Source of the DNA: Natronolimnobius sp. AArcel1
Lineage (GTDB): Archaea; Halobacteriota; Halobacteria; Halobacteriales; Natrialbaceae
Direction: 5' to 3'
Assembly (NCBI RefSeq): GCF_011043775.1
Contig: NZ_JAAKXY010000006.1
Coordinates: forward strand, 372,001 to 436,000
Length of the DNA: 64,000 nt
Part shown: positions 56,360 through 64,000 of the stretch, piece by piece
How positions within the stretch are numbered: the first letter of the stretch is position 1
Layout: the number at the start of each line of letters is the position of its first letter
The notes under the pieces: model-generated
The model's database searches: none
Seen by the model: only the letters and a program-made list of their open reading frames with translations
Told to the model about the DNA's origin: nothing
Position numbers and translations under genes: made by a program

Positions 56360-57370
56360 ATGAGCATCGAGGTTCGCGTCGCAACCGAGGACGACCTCGA
56401 GACATGGAATCGTCACGTCAGCCGTTCGCCACAGGGGACGCTCTGTCACGAACTCGAGGCGCTGCGGGTGCAAGCCGAGCACTCCGGTGCAACCCTCCAT
56501 CCGCTGATTGGGTTCAAAGGACAGGAGCCAGTCGGTCTCTTTCCCGTCTTCGAAATCTCGAAGAAGTTCGTGACAACGGCGTTTTCGCCGCCGCCACACC
56601 TTCGGGTGCCGTATCTCGGGCCGGCGTTTCTGAACATGGAAAAGCTGAAACAGCGAAAGCGCGAGCGACGACGTCAGCGCTTTATGGACGGCTGTTTCGA
56701 GTGGATTCAGGACGAACTCGCCCCGAAGTACGGCCACGTCCGCACCTCGACGGCGTTCGAGGACTCGCGCCCATTCAAGTGGAATCAGTACGATGCGACG
56801 CCGGAGTACACGTACGCGGTCGACATCACGCCCGAGACAGACGATCTGTTGATGACGTTCAGCAGTGACGCACGAAGTAACATCCGCAACACCGACGAAA
56901 ACGACTACGAGGTCACCGTCGGCGGCGACGAGGAAATTCGCCTCATCCACGAGCAGGTGAAAAACCGCTATGAGTCCCAGGATATCAGCTTCGGCGTCCC
57001 CGTCGAGTTCATCCTCGACCTCAATGACGCCGCCGAAGACGGTGCCGTTCGCCCGTACACACTCCGAGTCGACGACGAATTCGTTGGCGGGATTCTTGCC
57101 CTCGAGTACGGCGACCGAACCGGCCGCTGGATGGGCGGCGTTCGCACCGATACCGACGTCGACGTGCCGACGAACGACCTGCTCGACTGGGCGATCATGG
57201 AAGACGGTCACGAGCGCGGCCTCGAGACCTACGACCTCGTCGGCGCAGATACACGCCGGATCAACCGCTACAAGGCGAAGTTCAACCCCGAACTCGAGAC
57301 CTACTACGGCCTCGAGTACGGCAAGTGGGGAATGCGCCAGCTGGCGTCGATGTACGATTCGGTCAAATAA
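56360..57370 (+). CDS. FemAB/GNAT-like transferase, copy 2
   Basis: This 336-residue paralogue of the gene at 47049 begins MSIEVRVATEDDLETWNRHV. It shares FSPPPHLRVPYLGPAFLNME, TPEYTYAVDITPE, TFSSDARSNIRNTDENDYEV, and the end YDLVGADTRRINRYKAKFN. The double-GNAT layout and length (about 340) match FemAB-like proteins of bacterial exopolysaccharide loci. The two copies flank the beta-helix, flippase, GT-C-like and DUF1616 genes. Confidence 0.86.
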   Translation: MSIEVRVATEDDLETWNRHVSRSPQGTLCHELEALRVQAEHSGATLHPLIGFKGQEPVGLFPVFEISKKFVTTAFSPPPHLRVPYLGPAFLNMEKLKQRKRERRRQRFMDGCFEWIQDELAPKYGHVRTSTAFEDSRPFKWNQYDATPEYTYAVDITPETDDLLMTFSSDARSNIRNTDENDYEVTVGGDEEIRLIHEQVKNRYESQDISFGVPVEFILDLNDAAEDGAVRPYTLRVDDEFVGGILALEYGDRTGRWMGGVRTDTDVDVPTNDLLDWAIMEDGHERGLETYDLVGADTRRINRYKAKFNPELETYYGLEYGKWGMRQLASMYDSVK

Positions 57371-57542
57371 TCGGAGACGCCACGGGTCTGTAGACCGGTT
57401 TTCCGTCAGTCTGCAGTATTATACAGGTCCTCGAGAAACGTCGACGGCAGAACAGAGGGGGTTCGACACAGACGCCGTGAGCGGGAATTGCAAAACAGAA
57501 GAGAGCAAAAACGATTGACCGGTACGGAACCAATTGTCGTTC

Positions 57543-58658
57543 TTACTCTGTATCGTGACTGATGAAACTCGTTTTCCAGTTTGTCGGATCATCGACTGCC
57601 CAGTCGTGCTCACCGAGCGTCCACGTGGTCTCATCGGCCATGAGCGGGCGGACCATCTGCGTCGTCGTTTCCGTAATCGGTGAGAGCGGCAGTGTGTTAT
57701 CCGGAAGGAAGCCACGATTCATCAGCGTCTCGCGGGGGATCGACCCGCCGAGTGCGACGATCAGGTCGACACGTCGGTTGTACTGACACACGGCAGCTAG
57801 AATGTGGTCAAGCACGGCTGTTTGCTCACCGTTGCGTGTGAGCACATCGAAGATGCTCGTCTTTGTGAGCCCGCCAGACGTTTGCGTGCCTGTGATAACT
57901 GCAGCAACGTCTTGCCCATCTACTGTCGCGAGATACGTCGAATACTCCCAGTTTGGATTTTGCAGCCGCCATCGCAGAAGTTGCTCGTCACGGGGGACGT
58001 GAAACACGTCGGGCCTCGAGTCGTGATACAGCGACGTAAGCCGGTTAATTGGGGCCGTTTCGTGGCGCTCGAGCGTGACCGCTCTCTTTGTCTGTCCAAG
58101 CTGTGAGAGCGTTGATCGCGCGGCTGCGTAGCCGTTCGCAAGCGGTGTCGCTGCGCTTGCGGCTAATTCAACTGCTCGTCCAGTGCCGGCAGACCGAGCA
58201 ACTGCACCGGGATTTTGCATTCGGTAGTACTGGTCTTTTTCAGCCACGATTCGCCAGCCGAGTTTCTTGTTGCCGGCTCGAGTTCTGCTGTTGGGATAGT
58301 TAAAACAGAGATCGGGTGCGCCCGTCTGATAGTCTGCAATCGCGGCTTCAGTCATTCGCGTGAACAGTCCCTGTCGACGATGATCCTCGTGGACCATCGT
58401 ATCGCATGGTTGGAACGCGAGCAATGTTTCTCGGTCGGCTCGAATTGGAAGTGCGAAGAACGATCGAGCGCCGACGATCTCTCCGTCACCTTCCGCGAGA
58501 TAGATCGGAACGTGGTCCGCGTAGGGATTGTTTCGGTACTTCCAGGCAAACCACTCGTCGTCCGGACGAGAGCCGAACACAGATTCGTACAGCGAGCAGT
58601 AGCCCTCGAGGTCGGTCGCGCGGAATCGTCGAATCGTATATGTGTCTGTTTCAGCCAT
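57543..58658 (-). CDS. GNAT family acetyltransferase
   Basis: This 371-residue protein has an N-terminal GNAT domain, TIRRFRATDLEGYCSLYESV. PCDTMVHEDHRRQGLFTRMT contains the acetyl-CoA pyrophosphate loop RRQGLF. A second, GNAT-like half runs from about 200 (FHVPRDEQLLRWRLQNPNWE). Length and the split arrangement resemble EPS-associated acetyltransferases. The start overlaps the upstream deacetylase stop by 8 bases, so the two are one transcript: one enzyme could add and the other remove acyl groups. Confidence 0.87.
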   Translation of the reverse strand: MAETDTYTIRRFRATDLEGYCSLYESVFGSRPDDEWFAWKYRNNPYADHVPIYLAEGDGEIVGARSFFALPIRADRETLLAFQPCDTMVHEDHRRQGLFTRMTEAAIADYQTGAPDLCFNYPNSRTRAGNKKLGWRIVAEKDQYYRMQNPGAVARSAGTGRAVELAASAATPLANGYAAARSTLSQLGQTKRAVTLERHETAPINRLTSLYHDSRPDVFHVPRDEQLLRWRLQNPNWEYSTYLATVDGQDVAAVITGTQTSGGLTKTSIFDVLTRNGEQTAVLDHILAAVCQYNRRVDLIVALGGSIPRETLMNRGFLPDNTLPLSPITETTTQMVRPLMADETTWTLGEHDWAVDDPTNWKTSFISHDTE

Positions 58659-59586
58659 GGTGGGTCTCCAGTGTTCGCTGCGTGACGTCTGCCATCGTTT
58701 CGACGGTGATCCGTCCGCGGTCGCGTTGTTCGGCGATGTAGGAAATGACCGCCCGGAGGCGCTCGAAATCGTGCTCGTAGACGAGGTTGTTCGGATGGAG
58801 CCAGATATGAAAGAGGCCAGATTCCTCGGCTGCGGCGTCGATACCCATCTTTGCCTGTCTCACCGTTGGGTCTTCCTCGCCAACTCGCAATGCGGCTTTT
58901 CGAGCGAGTCCCTCGAGTGAGTAGAGGTCGAACGAGGCGGGAATGTTGACGAGGCCGTATTCGTCCACAGTTGGGTCGACGAGTGGCGGCGGCGTGTCAC
59001 CGGTGGTATAGGTTGCGAACTTTTTGGGGTGATACAACAGTGAGTCTTCGTATGCTCGTGGTGGTGAGACGCCGCGGTAGGCGCTAAATCCGTGTGCTGC
59101 GAGTTTCTCTCGAAAGCCAACGACGTTACGCGGAAAGACGAACGACGAACACGAGAGGCTGGTATCTCGAGCGAGTTCGGTACAGCGCTCGAGTTCAGCG
59201 TCGATAACCTCGGCATCGGTTCGGTCATCGTCGAACAGGACATGAGAGAACGAGTGACAGCCGATTTCGTGATCGACGCGTGCATTGTCAACTGCATCGA
59301 CGAGGTCTGGTGCGAACCAACGATCGCGGTCCGCACTGTCGGCCCCAGGATCTGAATCGAACCAGCCGGTCCCACCTGCAGGGTGGTCCATGTGATCGCC
59401 GTCGCAATCCTCGAACAGAAGATGGCCGACTACAGCCCACGTTGCGGGAACTGAGTAGTGATCGAATAGGTCAATGATCAGTTTCCACGCGTGTCGGCTA
59501 TTCTTGATTCGTCGCTTCGGGGGAAATCGCATATCGTGAAATCCCCAGGCAAGTTCAGAATCGAGAGAGACGACAACTGTGCCCAT
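58651..59586 (-). CDS. Polysaccharide deacetylase-fold protein, second in the locus
   Basis: This protein of about 311 residues starts MGTVVVSLDSELAWGFHD, where SLDSEL stands for the TFDD motif. The metal-binding pair follows in HEIGCHSFSHVLFDD (H...HSFSH), with SCSSFVFPRNVVG and a final HIWLHPNNL. This arrangement resembles the deacetylases of bacterial EPS loci. An alternative start 28 codons upstream (ending at 59670) cannot be excluded. It overlaps the GNAT gene. Together with the gene at 39015 it brackets the locus. Confidence 0.84.
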   Translation of the reverse strand: MGTVVVSLDSELAWGFHDMRFPPKRRIKNSRHAWKLIIDLFDHYSVPATWAVVGHLLFEDCDGDHMDHPAGGTGWFDSDPGADSADRDRWFAPDLVDAVDNARVDHEIGCHSFSHVLFDDDRTDAEVIDAELERCTELARDTSLSCSSFVFPRNVVGFREKLAAHGFSAYRGVSPPRAYEDSLLYHPKKFATYTTGDTPPPLVDPTVDEYGLVNIPASFDLYSLEGLARKAALRVGEEDPTVRQAKMGIDAAAEESGLFHIWLHPNNLVYEHDFERLRAVISYIAEQRDRGRITVETMADVTQRTLETHHG

Positions 59587-59876
59587 ATCCGGAGGAAGCA
59601 GTTCCGAGTGATTAGTTAAGGTGATGCTTCCAATTCGAACGTCGACAGTTCGGGGAGGGTGAAGCTTCAATTCTCATAGTTTGGGACGAAACAAGAACTG
59701 GTGAGATAAGCAACACATTTCTCAGCAGTCCAGACCAACTGTTTCTGTGAAAAATGTAGATGGAACACCATTATCCGTGATCAGGGTACTAATTCACCGC
59801 ATGCTCGAGAACTTCCTGCTAAAAGTCCGTCCAATGCGCCATAGGTCGACAGTCGATCGCCGTGGCGGGGGGCAGC

Positions 59877-60326
59877 TCACATCTTCACAACGGTTGTATT
59901 ACCAAAGATATCGCCGAGGCGCTGGTTGTTCTCCGTCGAGAGAATCAACACAATGGCGACGAGGACCGGTAGCAGCGCCGTACTCCCGAGGATTTTCGTC
60001 ACGTTGCGGACGATTGCACCACCGGTTGAACACTGGCGTCCCTCGAGCGTGACGACTCGAATCCCGAGTACCACCTTGCCGGGGGTCTGGCCCCACGCGG
60101 CTTCTGTCCCGCAGTAGTAGACAAAGAGAAAGCCGAGCCCGACGAGCGACCCGAGTCCCTCTGCAGCCTCGAGTGTCAATTCACTTGGCCCAAACACAGA
60201 GACCGTTGGGACCAACAGTGCGAGTAAGAGAATCGTCGCAATGATACCGTCAACGAGCCATGCGAGGCCACGAGCCAGCAATCCTGCGTGTCGGCGTCCG
60301 GAACCACGGGTGTCGTACCTGGCCAT
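59877..60326 (-). CDS. RDD family membrane protein
   Basis: This 149-residue protein has three hydrophobic helices: LAWLVDGIIATILLLALLVP with the start of the RDD motif (ARGLAWLVD), LGSLVGLGFLFVYYCGTEAA, and ALLPVLVAIVLILSTENNQR. WGQTPGKVVLGIRVVT is the family's second signature. RDD proteins may act in ion or small-molecule transport; the function is poorly known. The start is at the ATG ending at 60326. Confidence 0.9.
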   Translation of the reverse strand: MARYDTRGSGRRHAGLLARGLAWLVDGIIATILLLALLVPTVSVFGPSELTLEAAEGLGSLVGLGFLFVYYCGTEAAWGQTPGKVVLGIRVVTLEGRQCSTGGAIVRNVTKILGSTALLPVLVAIVLILSTENNQRLGDIFGNTTVVKM

Positions 60327-60507
60327 ACCGCTACTGGTCAACGGATTCCATAAAGTGGCATGGATTCATTTCTGCTGGCGAAACATGTGACTGACAGTCT
60401 CACGGAAACACAGCATAGACTCGTCTGCGCGACTCAGCGCCGAAGGGAGTGGATTCGACCGATAACCGCACGCATAACCAAGGGCTGAGCTGGTACAGAC
60501 ACAGTCG

Positions 60508-62121
60508 ATGGACGACGGAACCTCCTTACAAACGCTGCTCGTCGGCGTCGACGCCGCGTGCGATCGGGTGCTCGCACCGATGTTCGACGACGACGAGCTG
60601 CCGACAATCGAGTCGATCTACGAGCAGGGGGTCAGTACCCCCCTCGAGTCACAGATTCCACCCTGGACGGCGTCTGCGTGGCCCTCTCTCTACACGGGGA
60701 AGAACCCCGGTAAACACGGTGTCTTCGGCTTTCTCTCGTTCGACGGCTACGACTGGGATGTCGTCAACGCAAGCGACGTGCGCGAACGAGCGATCTGGGA
60801 ACTGCTCGACGAACACGATATGACGAGCGTCGTCGTCAACGTTCCCGTTACCCATCCCGCTCGAGCGTTCGACGGTGCGTTGATCCCCGGCTATACCGCC
60901 CCAGAAGACCCAGAGTGCCATCCAGCCGGCCTGCTCGAGGAGGTTCGCGAGGAAATCGGCGAGTATCGCGTCTATCCCGACGAGGAGGCCGACGACCTCG
61001 GCAACGCCTACAGTGAGTGTGCGCGCATGCGCGGAGAGGCGTTTCGCTATCTTGCCGACGAGTACGACCCCGAGTTCGGTTTTATTGAATTTCAGGGGAC
61101 GGACTCGATTTTCCACAAAGAGCCCGACAACGACGCGGCGATCCGCCAGATCTATCGCGAGGTCGACCGCCAACTCGAGGAGATTCTCGAGACCCACGAT
61201 CCGGACACCGTCATCATCGCCAGCGATCACGGGATGGGGCCCTACGAGGGCCAGGAGTTCCGCGTCAACGAGTATCTTCGCCGCGAGGGCTTCGTCGAGA
61301 CGGAAAACGGCGGTGACGGCATGCCGACGTGGGCGACGGTCCGAGACGGGGCGCTCAAAGAAGGGACAGACGAGACGACACACAATCCGGGCGTTGCCGA
61401 ACGCGCGATGGCGAGTGCGGCCCGCGTTGGGCTCACCAGCCAGCGTATCGGTGCCGTCCTCGAGCGTCTTGGCATCGATGACCTCGTCGCATCGCACGCA
61501 CCGGCTAGTCTGGTCAGTGCGGGTGCAACACAGGTTTCCTTCCCTGACTCAAGGGCGTACGTCCGCTCGCGCATCGAACTCGGCGTTCGGCTCAATCTCG
61601 AGGGACGGGAACCGAACGGCGTGGTCCCGCAAGCGGAGTACGAAACTGTGAGGACGCACATCATCGATGCCTTGCGCTCTGCGCGAACACCGGACGGGGA
61701 GCCTGTGTTCGAAACGGTTCGCCCGCGCGAGGAGTACTTCCATGGCCCCGAAGCCGAACACGCCGTCGACATCGTCACGATCCCCGCGGACTTCGAACAC
61801 TTCATTTCGGCGACGCTGCGAGAGGAACAGTTCGGGCCGCCGACCGAGCCCTGGAATCACAAACTGCAAGGGACGTTCGCTGCGCGTGGCACCGCGATCA
61901 ATCAGGCACGCGGCCTCGAGGACGCACATCTCTTTGATGTCGCACCGACCGTCCTCGCCTCACTCGGTGTGCCGATCGACGAGCAGATGGACGGCCAGGC
62001 GCTTCCCTGTGTTGAGTCCTCAGGAGTACAATCCTATTCTCGACGTGGAGAGACCGACACTGTCGATACCGCCGATGCAGCCGTCGAAGACCGACTCGCA
62101 GATCTTGGCTATCTCGAGTAA
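60508..62121 (+). CDS. Alkaline-phosphatase-superfamily phosphodiesterase/phosphotransferase
   Basis: This 537-residue protein of the type I phosphodiesterase/nucleotide pyrophosphatase group has no signal peptide. Metal and nucleophile marks are LLVGVDAACDRVLAP (first Asp), QIPPWTASAWPSLYTGKNPG with the nucleophile Thr or Ser, and IIASDHGMGPYEGQEFRVNE with the Asp-His pair. A late Lys/His region follows. Such enzymes hydrolyse or transfer phosphate diesters. In a glycan locus it may process lipid-phosphate or sugar-phosphate; this is inference from position. Confidence 0.88.
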   Translation: MDDGTSLQTLLVGVDAACDRVLAPMFDDDELPTIESIYEQGVSTPLESQIPPWTASAWPSLYTGKNPGKHGVFGFLSFDGYDWDVVNASDVRERAIWELLDEHDMTSVVVNVPVTHPARAFDGALIPGYTAPEDPECHPAGLLEEVREEIGEYRVYPDEEADDLGNAYSECARMRGEAFRYLADEYDPEFGFIEFQGTDSIFHKEPDNDAAIRQIYREVDRQLEEILETHDPDTVIIASDHGMGPYEGQEFRVNEYLRREGFVETENGGDGMPTWATVRDGALKEGTDETTHNPGVAERAMASAARVGLTSQRIGAVLERLGIDDLVASHAPASLVSAGATQVSFPDSRAYVRSRIELGVRLNLEGREPNGVVPQAEYETVRTHIIDALRSARTPDGEPVFETVRPREEYFHGPEAEHAVDIVTIPADFEHFISATLREEQFGPPTEPWNHKLQGTFAARGTAINQARGLEDAHLFDVAPTVLASLGVPIDEQMDGQALPCVESSGVQSYSRRGETDTVDTADAAVEDRLADLGYLE

Positions 62122-62284
62122 TTCCACGTGTTAGTCACATCGTTGTCGTTTTGTTTCACTCCGCAAAGACCGAAACACCGATTGGAGTGGGGCGGGCACT
62201 GGCAGACGAACAGATGACTCGCTGTGGCGTGACTGGCTGTCGACACCGAGTTATCCGACAGTCCACAACGGTGGTGACCGAACC

Positions 62285-63478
62285 GTGACCGACCGGAGCG
62301 CTGGGGAGGCAAACGCGGACGCGGACGCAACCGCGACCAGTATTGCACTCGCAGATGCCATCGACGTCTACCTCGAGCGAAAAGCGCTCGGCGACGGCGA
62401 TCCGGAAACGGCTGGCGTCGGGACGTACGCGGCCAAAGCCGGCTCGATACTGGGCCGATTCGCCGAATGGCTCGAGCACGAATTCGACGTCCGAGCGATT
62501 GCTGACCTCTCGGCGGACCACATGCGCGCATATGCCCTCGAGTTGGGCGAGCGCGCTGACCGTGGTGAGTACACAACGTCGACGGTCCACACCTACTACG
62601 CCGTCGTCCGAGCGTTCTTTTCGTGGTGCGTTCGCGGCGGCATCGTTGCTGACAACCCCGCCGCAGCGGACCACGCCGAAGCCGCACTACCGAGTGCACA
62701 TTCAGAAACTGGCGATAACGCACAGACTGACCGCTGGAGCGCGGCCCAGCGCCGACAACTCGAGGCTTACGTCCGAACGCGCTCGCTCGACGCAGATCGC
62801 GAACGACTCGAGCGCGACGAACGCCGCACGCGACTGCGCGAGTACGCGATGGTAGCCCTGCTCGCACACTCGCCCGTCCGAGGGTCGGAACTGTTTCGCG
62901 TCCCCGAAGATGATCGCCGGACGGGGGCAACCTGGGACGATGTCGACTTCTATGCGGGGACGATTCGCGTCCTCGGCAAGTCCCAGCGCTACGAGGACGT
63001 GACCTTATTCGGACCTGCTCGAACGCCGCTTCGCCGATACGGCGTCGTCCTCGATCCACCGTCGAACGACTGGCCGCTGTTTCCAACTCGTCACGCACCG
63101 TCGATTGCCCGTCAAGTCAGAGAAACACTTAGACAGCGCGGCCACGATGACGACGAAATTGAGGCGCTCCTCGAGGAGCACACGGCAACGGAACTTGCCC
63201 GTGAACGCGCCATTGCGCCCCCAGCGATCACGACCGAAGGCGCGCGCTCAGTTCTCAAACGGCTCTGCTCGGATGCCGGCCTCGAGGTTGACGGCGATTA
63301 CCTGACGCCTCGAGGCGTTCGGAGTGATCGCGTGACTGACGACCATCGACGTGAGTCGTCGGGTTCGAAACCGATGCTTCGGGCCGCCCTCACCGAGCGG
63401 TCGATTGCAGTCCGTCACGAAGACGATTCGATCGTTACCGTCGAACCGACGGATCGCTCCTCGAGTGACGAGACGTAG
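62285..63478 (+). CDS. Tyrosine-recombinase-like protein without catalytic tyrosine
   Basis: This 397-residue protein starts at GTG. An N-terminal SAM-like DNA-binding domain (about 20-130, including STVHTYYAVVRAFFSWCVRG) is followed by the catalytic-type domain: PVRGSELFRV with the first Arg (199) and VLGKSQRYEDVTLFGPAR with the Lys (232). The expected H-x-x-R appears as TPRGVR (341-346), with Arg instead of His, and no tyrosine occurs in the last 58 residues, where the nucleophile should be. It should bind DNA but not recombine it. The whole gene is otherwise uninterrupted. Confidence 0.82.
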   Translation: MTDRSAGEANADADATATSIALADAIDVYLERKALGDGDPETAGVGTYAAKAGSILGRFAEWLEHEFDVRAIADLSADHMRAYALELGERADRGEYTTSTVHTYYAVVRAFFSWCVRGGIVADNPAAADHAEAALPSAHSETGDNAQTDRWSAAQRRQLEAYVRTRSLDADRERLERDERRTRLREYAMVALLAHSPVRGSELFRVPEDDRRTGATWDDVDFYAGTIRVLGKSQRYEDVTLFGPARTPLRRYGVVLDPPSNDWPLFPTRHAPSIARQVRETLRQRGHDDDEIEALLEEHTATELARERAIAPPAITTEGARSVLKRLCSDAGLEVDGDYLTPRGVRSDRVTDDHRRESSGSKPMLRAALTERSIAVRHEDDSIVTVEPTDRSSSDET

Positions 63479-63591
63479 TCCCCTGTCGCTTTTCGGCACT
63501 TACTAAATCGATCCAGAGGCTTCTCGAGCGAGAACGTCCGCCTATCGCTCAACCGCAACTCGGACACGCAGCAAAAAGTGGGGAGTGGTGC

Positions 63592-64000
63592 TTAGACCAG
63601 ACGGGAGACAGCGGCATCGAGGAACGTCTGGATCTCAGCGGAGACGAACCCGAGCGTGAGGCCAAGTCCGGCACCGATGACCAGGATCATCACCATGCCG
63701 TAGGTGATCGCAGTCGGATCGACGTCCTCCCCATCGAATGGGTGGAAGTAGATCCGGTTGAGGAACGGGAGGATATACCCCGCCGACAGCAGCGTGCTGC
63801 CGAGGACGAGCGCCGAGATAATCCACAGTCCTTCCTCGAAGGCACCGAGTGCGATGTACCACTTGCCGACGAACCCGACTGTCGGCGGCAGTCCAATCAT
63901 CGCAATCCCGAGTGCGGCAAACGCACCCGCCATAATCGGCGCTCGTTTTGCGAGGCCGGCGTACTCATCGACAGTCCGGATACCGCCGAATCGCAGGGCG
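63592..64000 (-). CDS. Cation antiporter/NADH dehydrogenase-type membrane subunit (MnhD/NuoN-like), cut by window edge
   Basis: Only the C-terminal 135 codons are in the window; the gene runs off the right edge. Hydrophobic helices include AFAALGIAMIGLPPTVGFVG (typical of MrpD/NuoM/NuoN proteins) followed by WYIALGAFEEGLWIISALVL. Others are STLLSAGYILPFLNRIYF and MVMILVIGAGLGLTLGFVSA. It belongs to a proton-conducting subunit of an Mrp-type Na+/H+ antiporter or complex I. The MnhD reading is favoured because of the FVGKWYIALGA sequence, but the rest is needed to decide. Confidence 0.82.
   Translation of the reverse strand, partial: ALRFGGIRTVDEYAGLAKRAPIMAGAFAALGIAMIGLPPTVGFVGKWYIALGAFEEGLWIISALVLGSTLLSAGYILPFLNRIYFHPFDGEDVDPTAITYGMVMILVIGAGLGLTLGFVSAEIQTFLDAAVSRLV

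Noticed and set aside
62109-63098. 329-codon frame opposite the recombinase-like gene
   Set aside because: The translation is very rich in Arg and unlike the acidic proteome; the plus-strand gene has recognisable domains.
1-64000. tRNA, rRNA or CRISPR loci
   Set aside because: I saw no T-arm-like sequences with matching acceptor stems, no rRNA-like stretches and no regularly spaced short repeats. The only regular repeat is the 360-base coding repeat at 48.5-49.6 kb.

Overview
The window is a 64 kb piece of a haloarchaeal chromosome, most likely from the Natrialba/Natronorubrum/Natronococcus/Haloterrigena group. The evidence is the GC-rich sequence, very acidic proteins, many small zinc-ribbon proteins of haloarchaeal type, an archaeal GHMP shikimate kinase, CDC48, two PGF-CTERM surface proteins, Tat signals, ATGA-overlapping operons and leaderless-looking promoters. 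The hexamer CTCGAG is strikingly frequent. The group assignment is inference. I saw no rRNA, tRNA, CRISPR array or complete insertion sequence.

Layout. 1-9 kb holds housekeeping genes: a truncated Lhr-type helicase, small winged-helix and zinc proteins, a thioredoxin, glutamine synthetase glnA, an SDR dehydrogenase and a glycerophosphodiesterase. 9-19 kb holds a YjbQ protein, a HEAT-repeat protein and a minus-strand operon (18.8 to 11.1 kb) of two PrkA-type kinases, a DUF444 (YeaH-like) VWA protein and SpoVR, the archaeal form of the bacterial yeaG-yeaH-ycgB stress module with the kinase duplicated. 19.5-32 kb holds UPF0179, a deacetylase, an HxlR regulator, a Tat-exported penicillin-acylase-family hydrolase, a large-subunit catalase, CDC48, and the aromatic pair shikimate kinase-chorismate mutase.

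32.0-34.6 kb is a toxin-antitoxin island on the 3' end of the chorismate mutase gene: a MazF pair, an AbrB-PIN pair and an RHH-RelE pair whose toxin is decayed. Two extra copies of the chorismate mutase C-terminal coding end (sharing LNKVEQR, each closed by a stop) separate the modules. This looks like stepwise insertion of small cassettes, without their own integrase, into the gene's 3' end. It is the most unusual structure in the window. Next come an aminoglycoside acetyltransferase-family gene, two UspA proteins, a winged-helix/membrane-protein pair and a YdjM-like hydrolase.

39-62 kb is a surface-polymer locus: two polysaccharide deacetylase-fold enzymes, a PGF-CTERM protein, a membrane metallophosphoesterase, a DUF354 protein, an alpha/alpha-toroid protein, a GT4 glycosyltransferase, two FemAB/GNAT-like transferases, another GNAT, a Wzx-type flippase, a large GT-C-like membrane protein, a DUF1616 protein, a Tat-exported beta-helix protein with three near-identical 120-residue repeats, and an alkaline-phosphatase-superfamily enzyme. 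Together they could build, export and modify a cell-surface glycan. The locus ends with a tyrosine-recombinase-like protein lacking the catalytic tyrosine, and the window closes inside a cation-antiporter/NADH-dehydrogenase-type membrane subunit.
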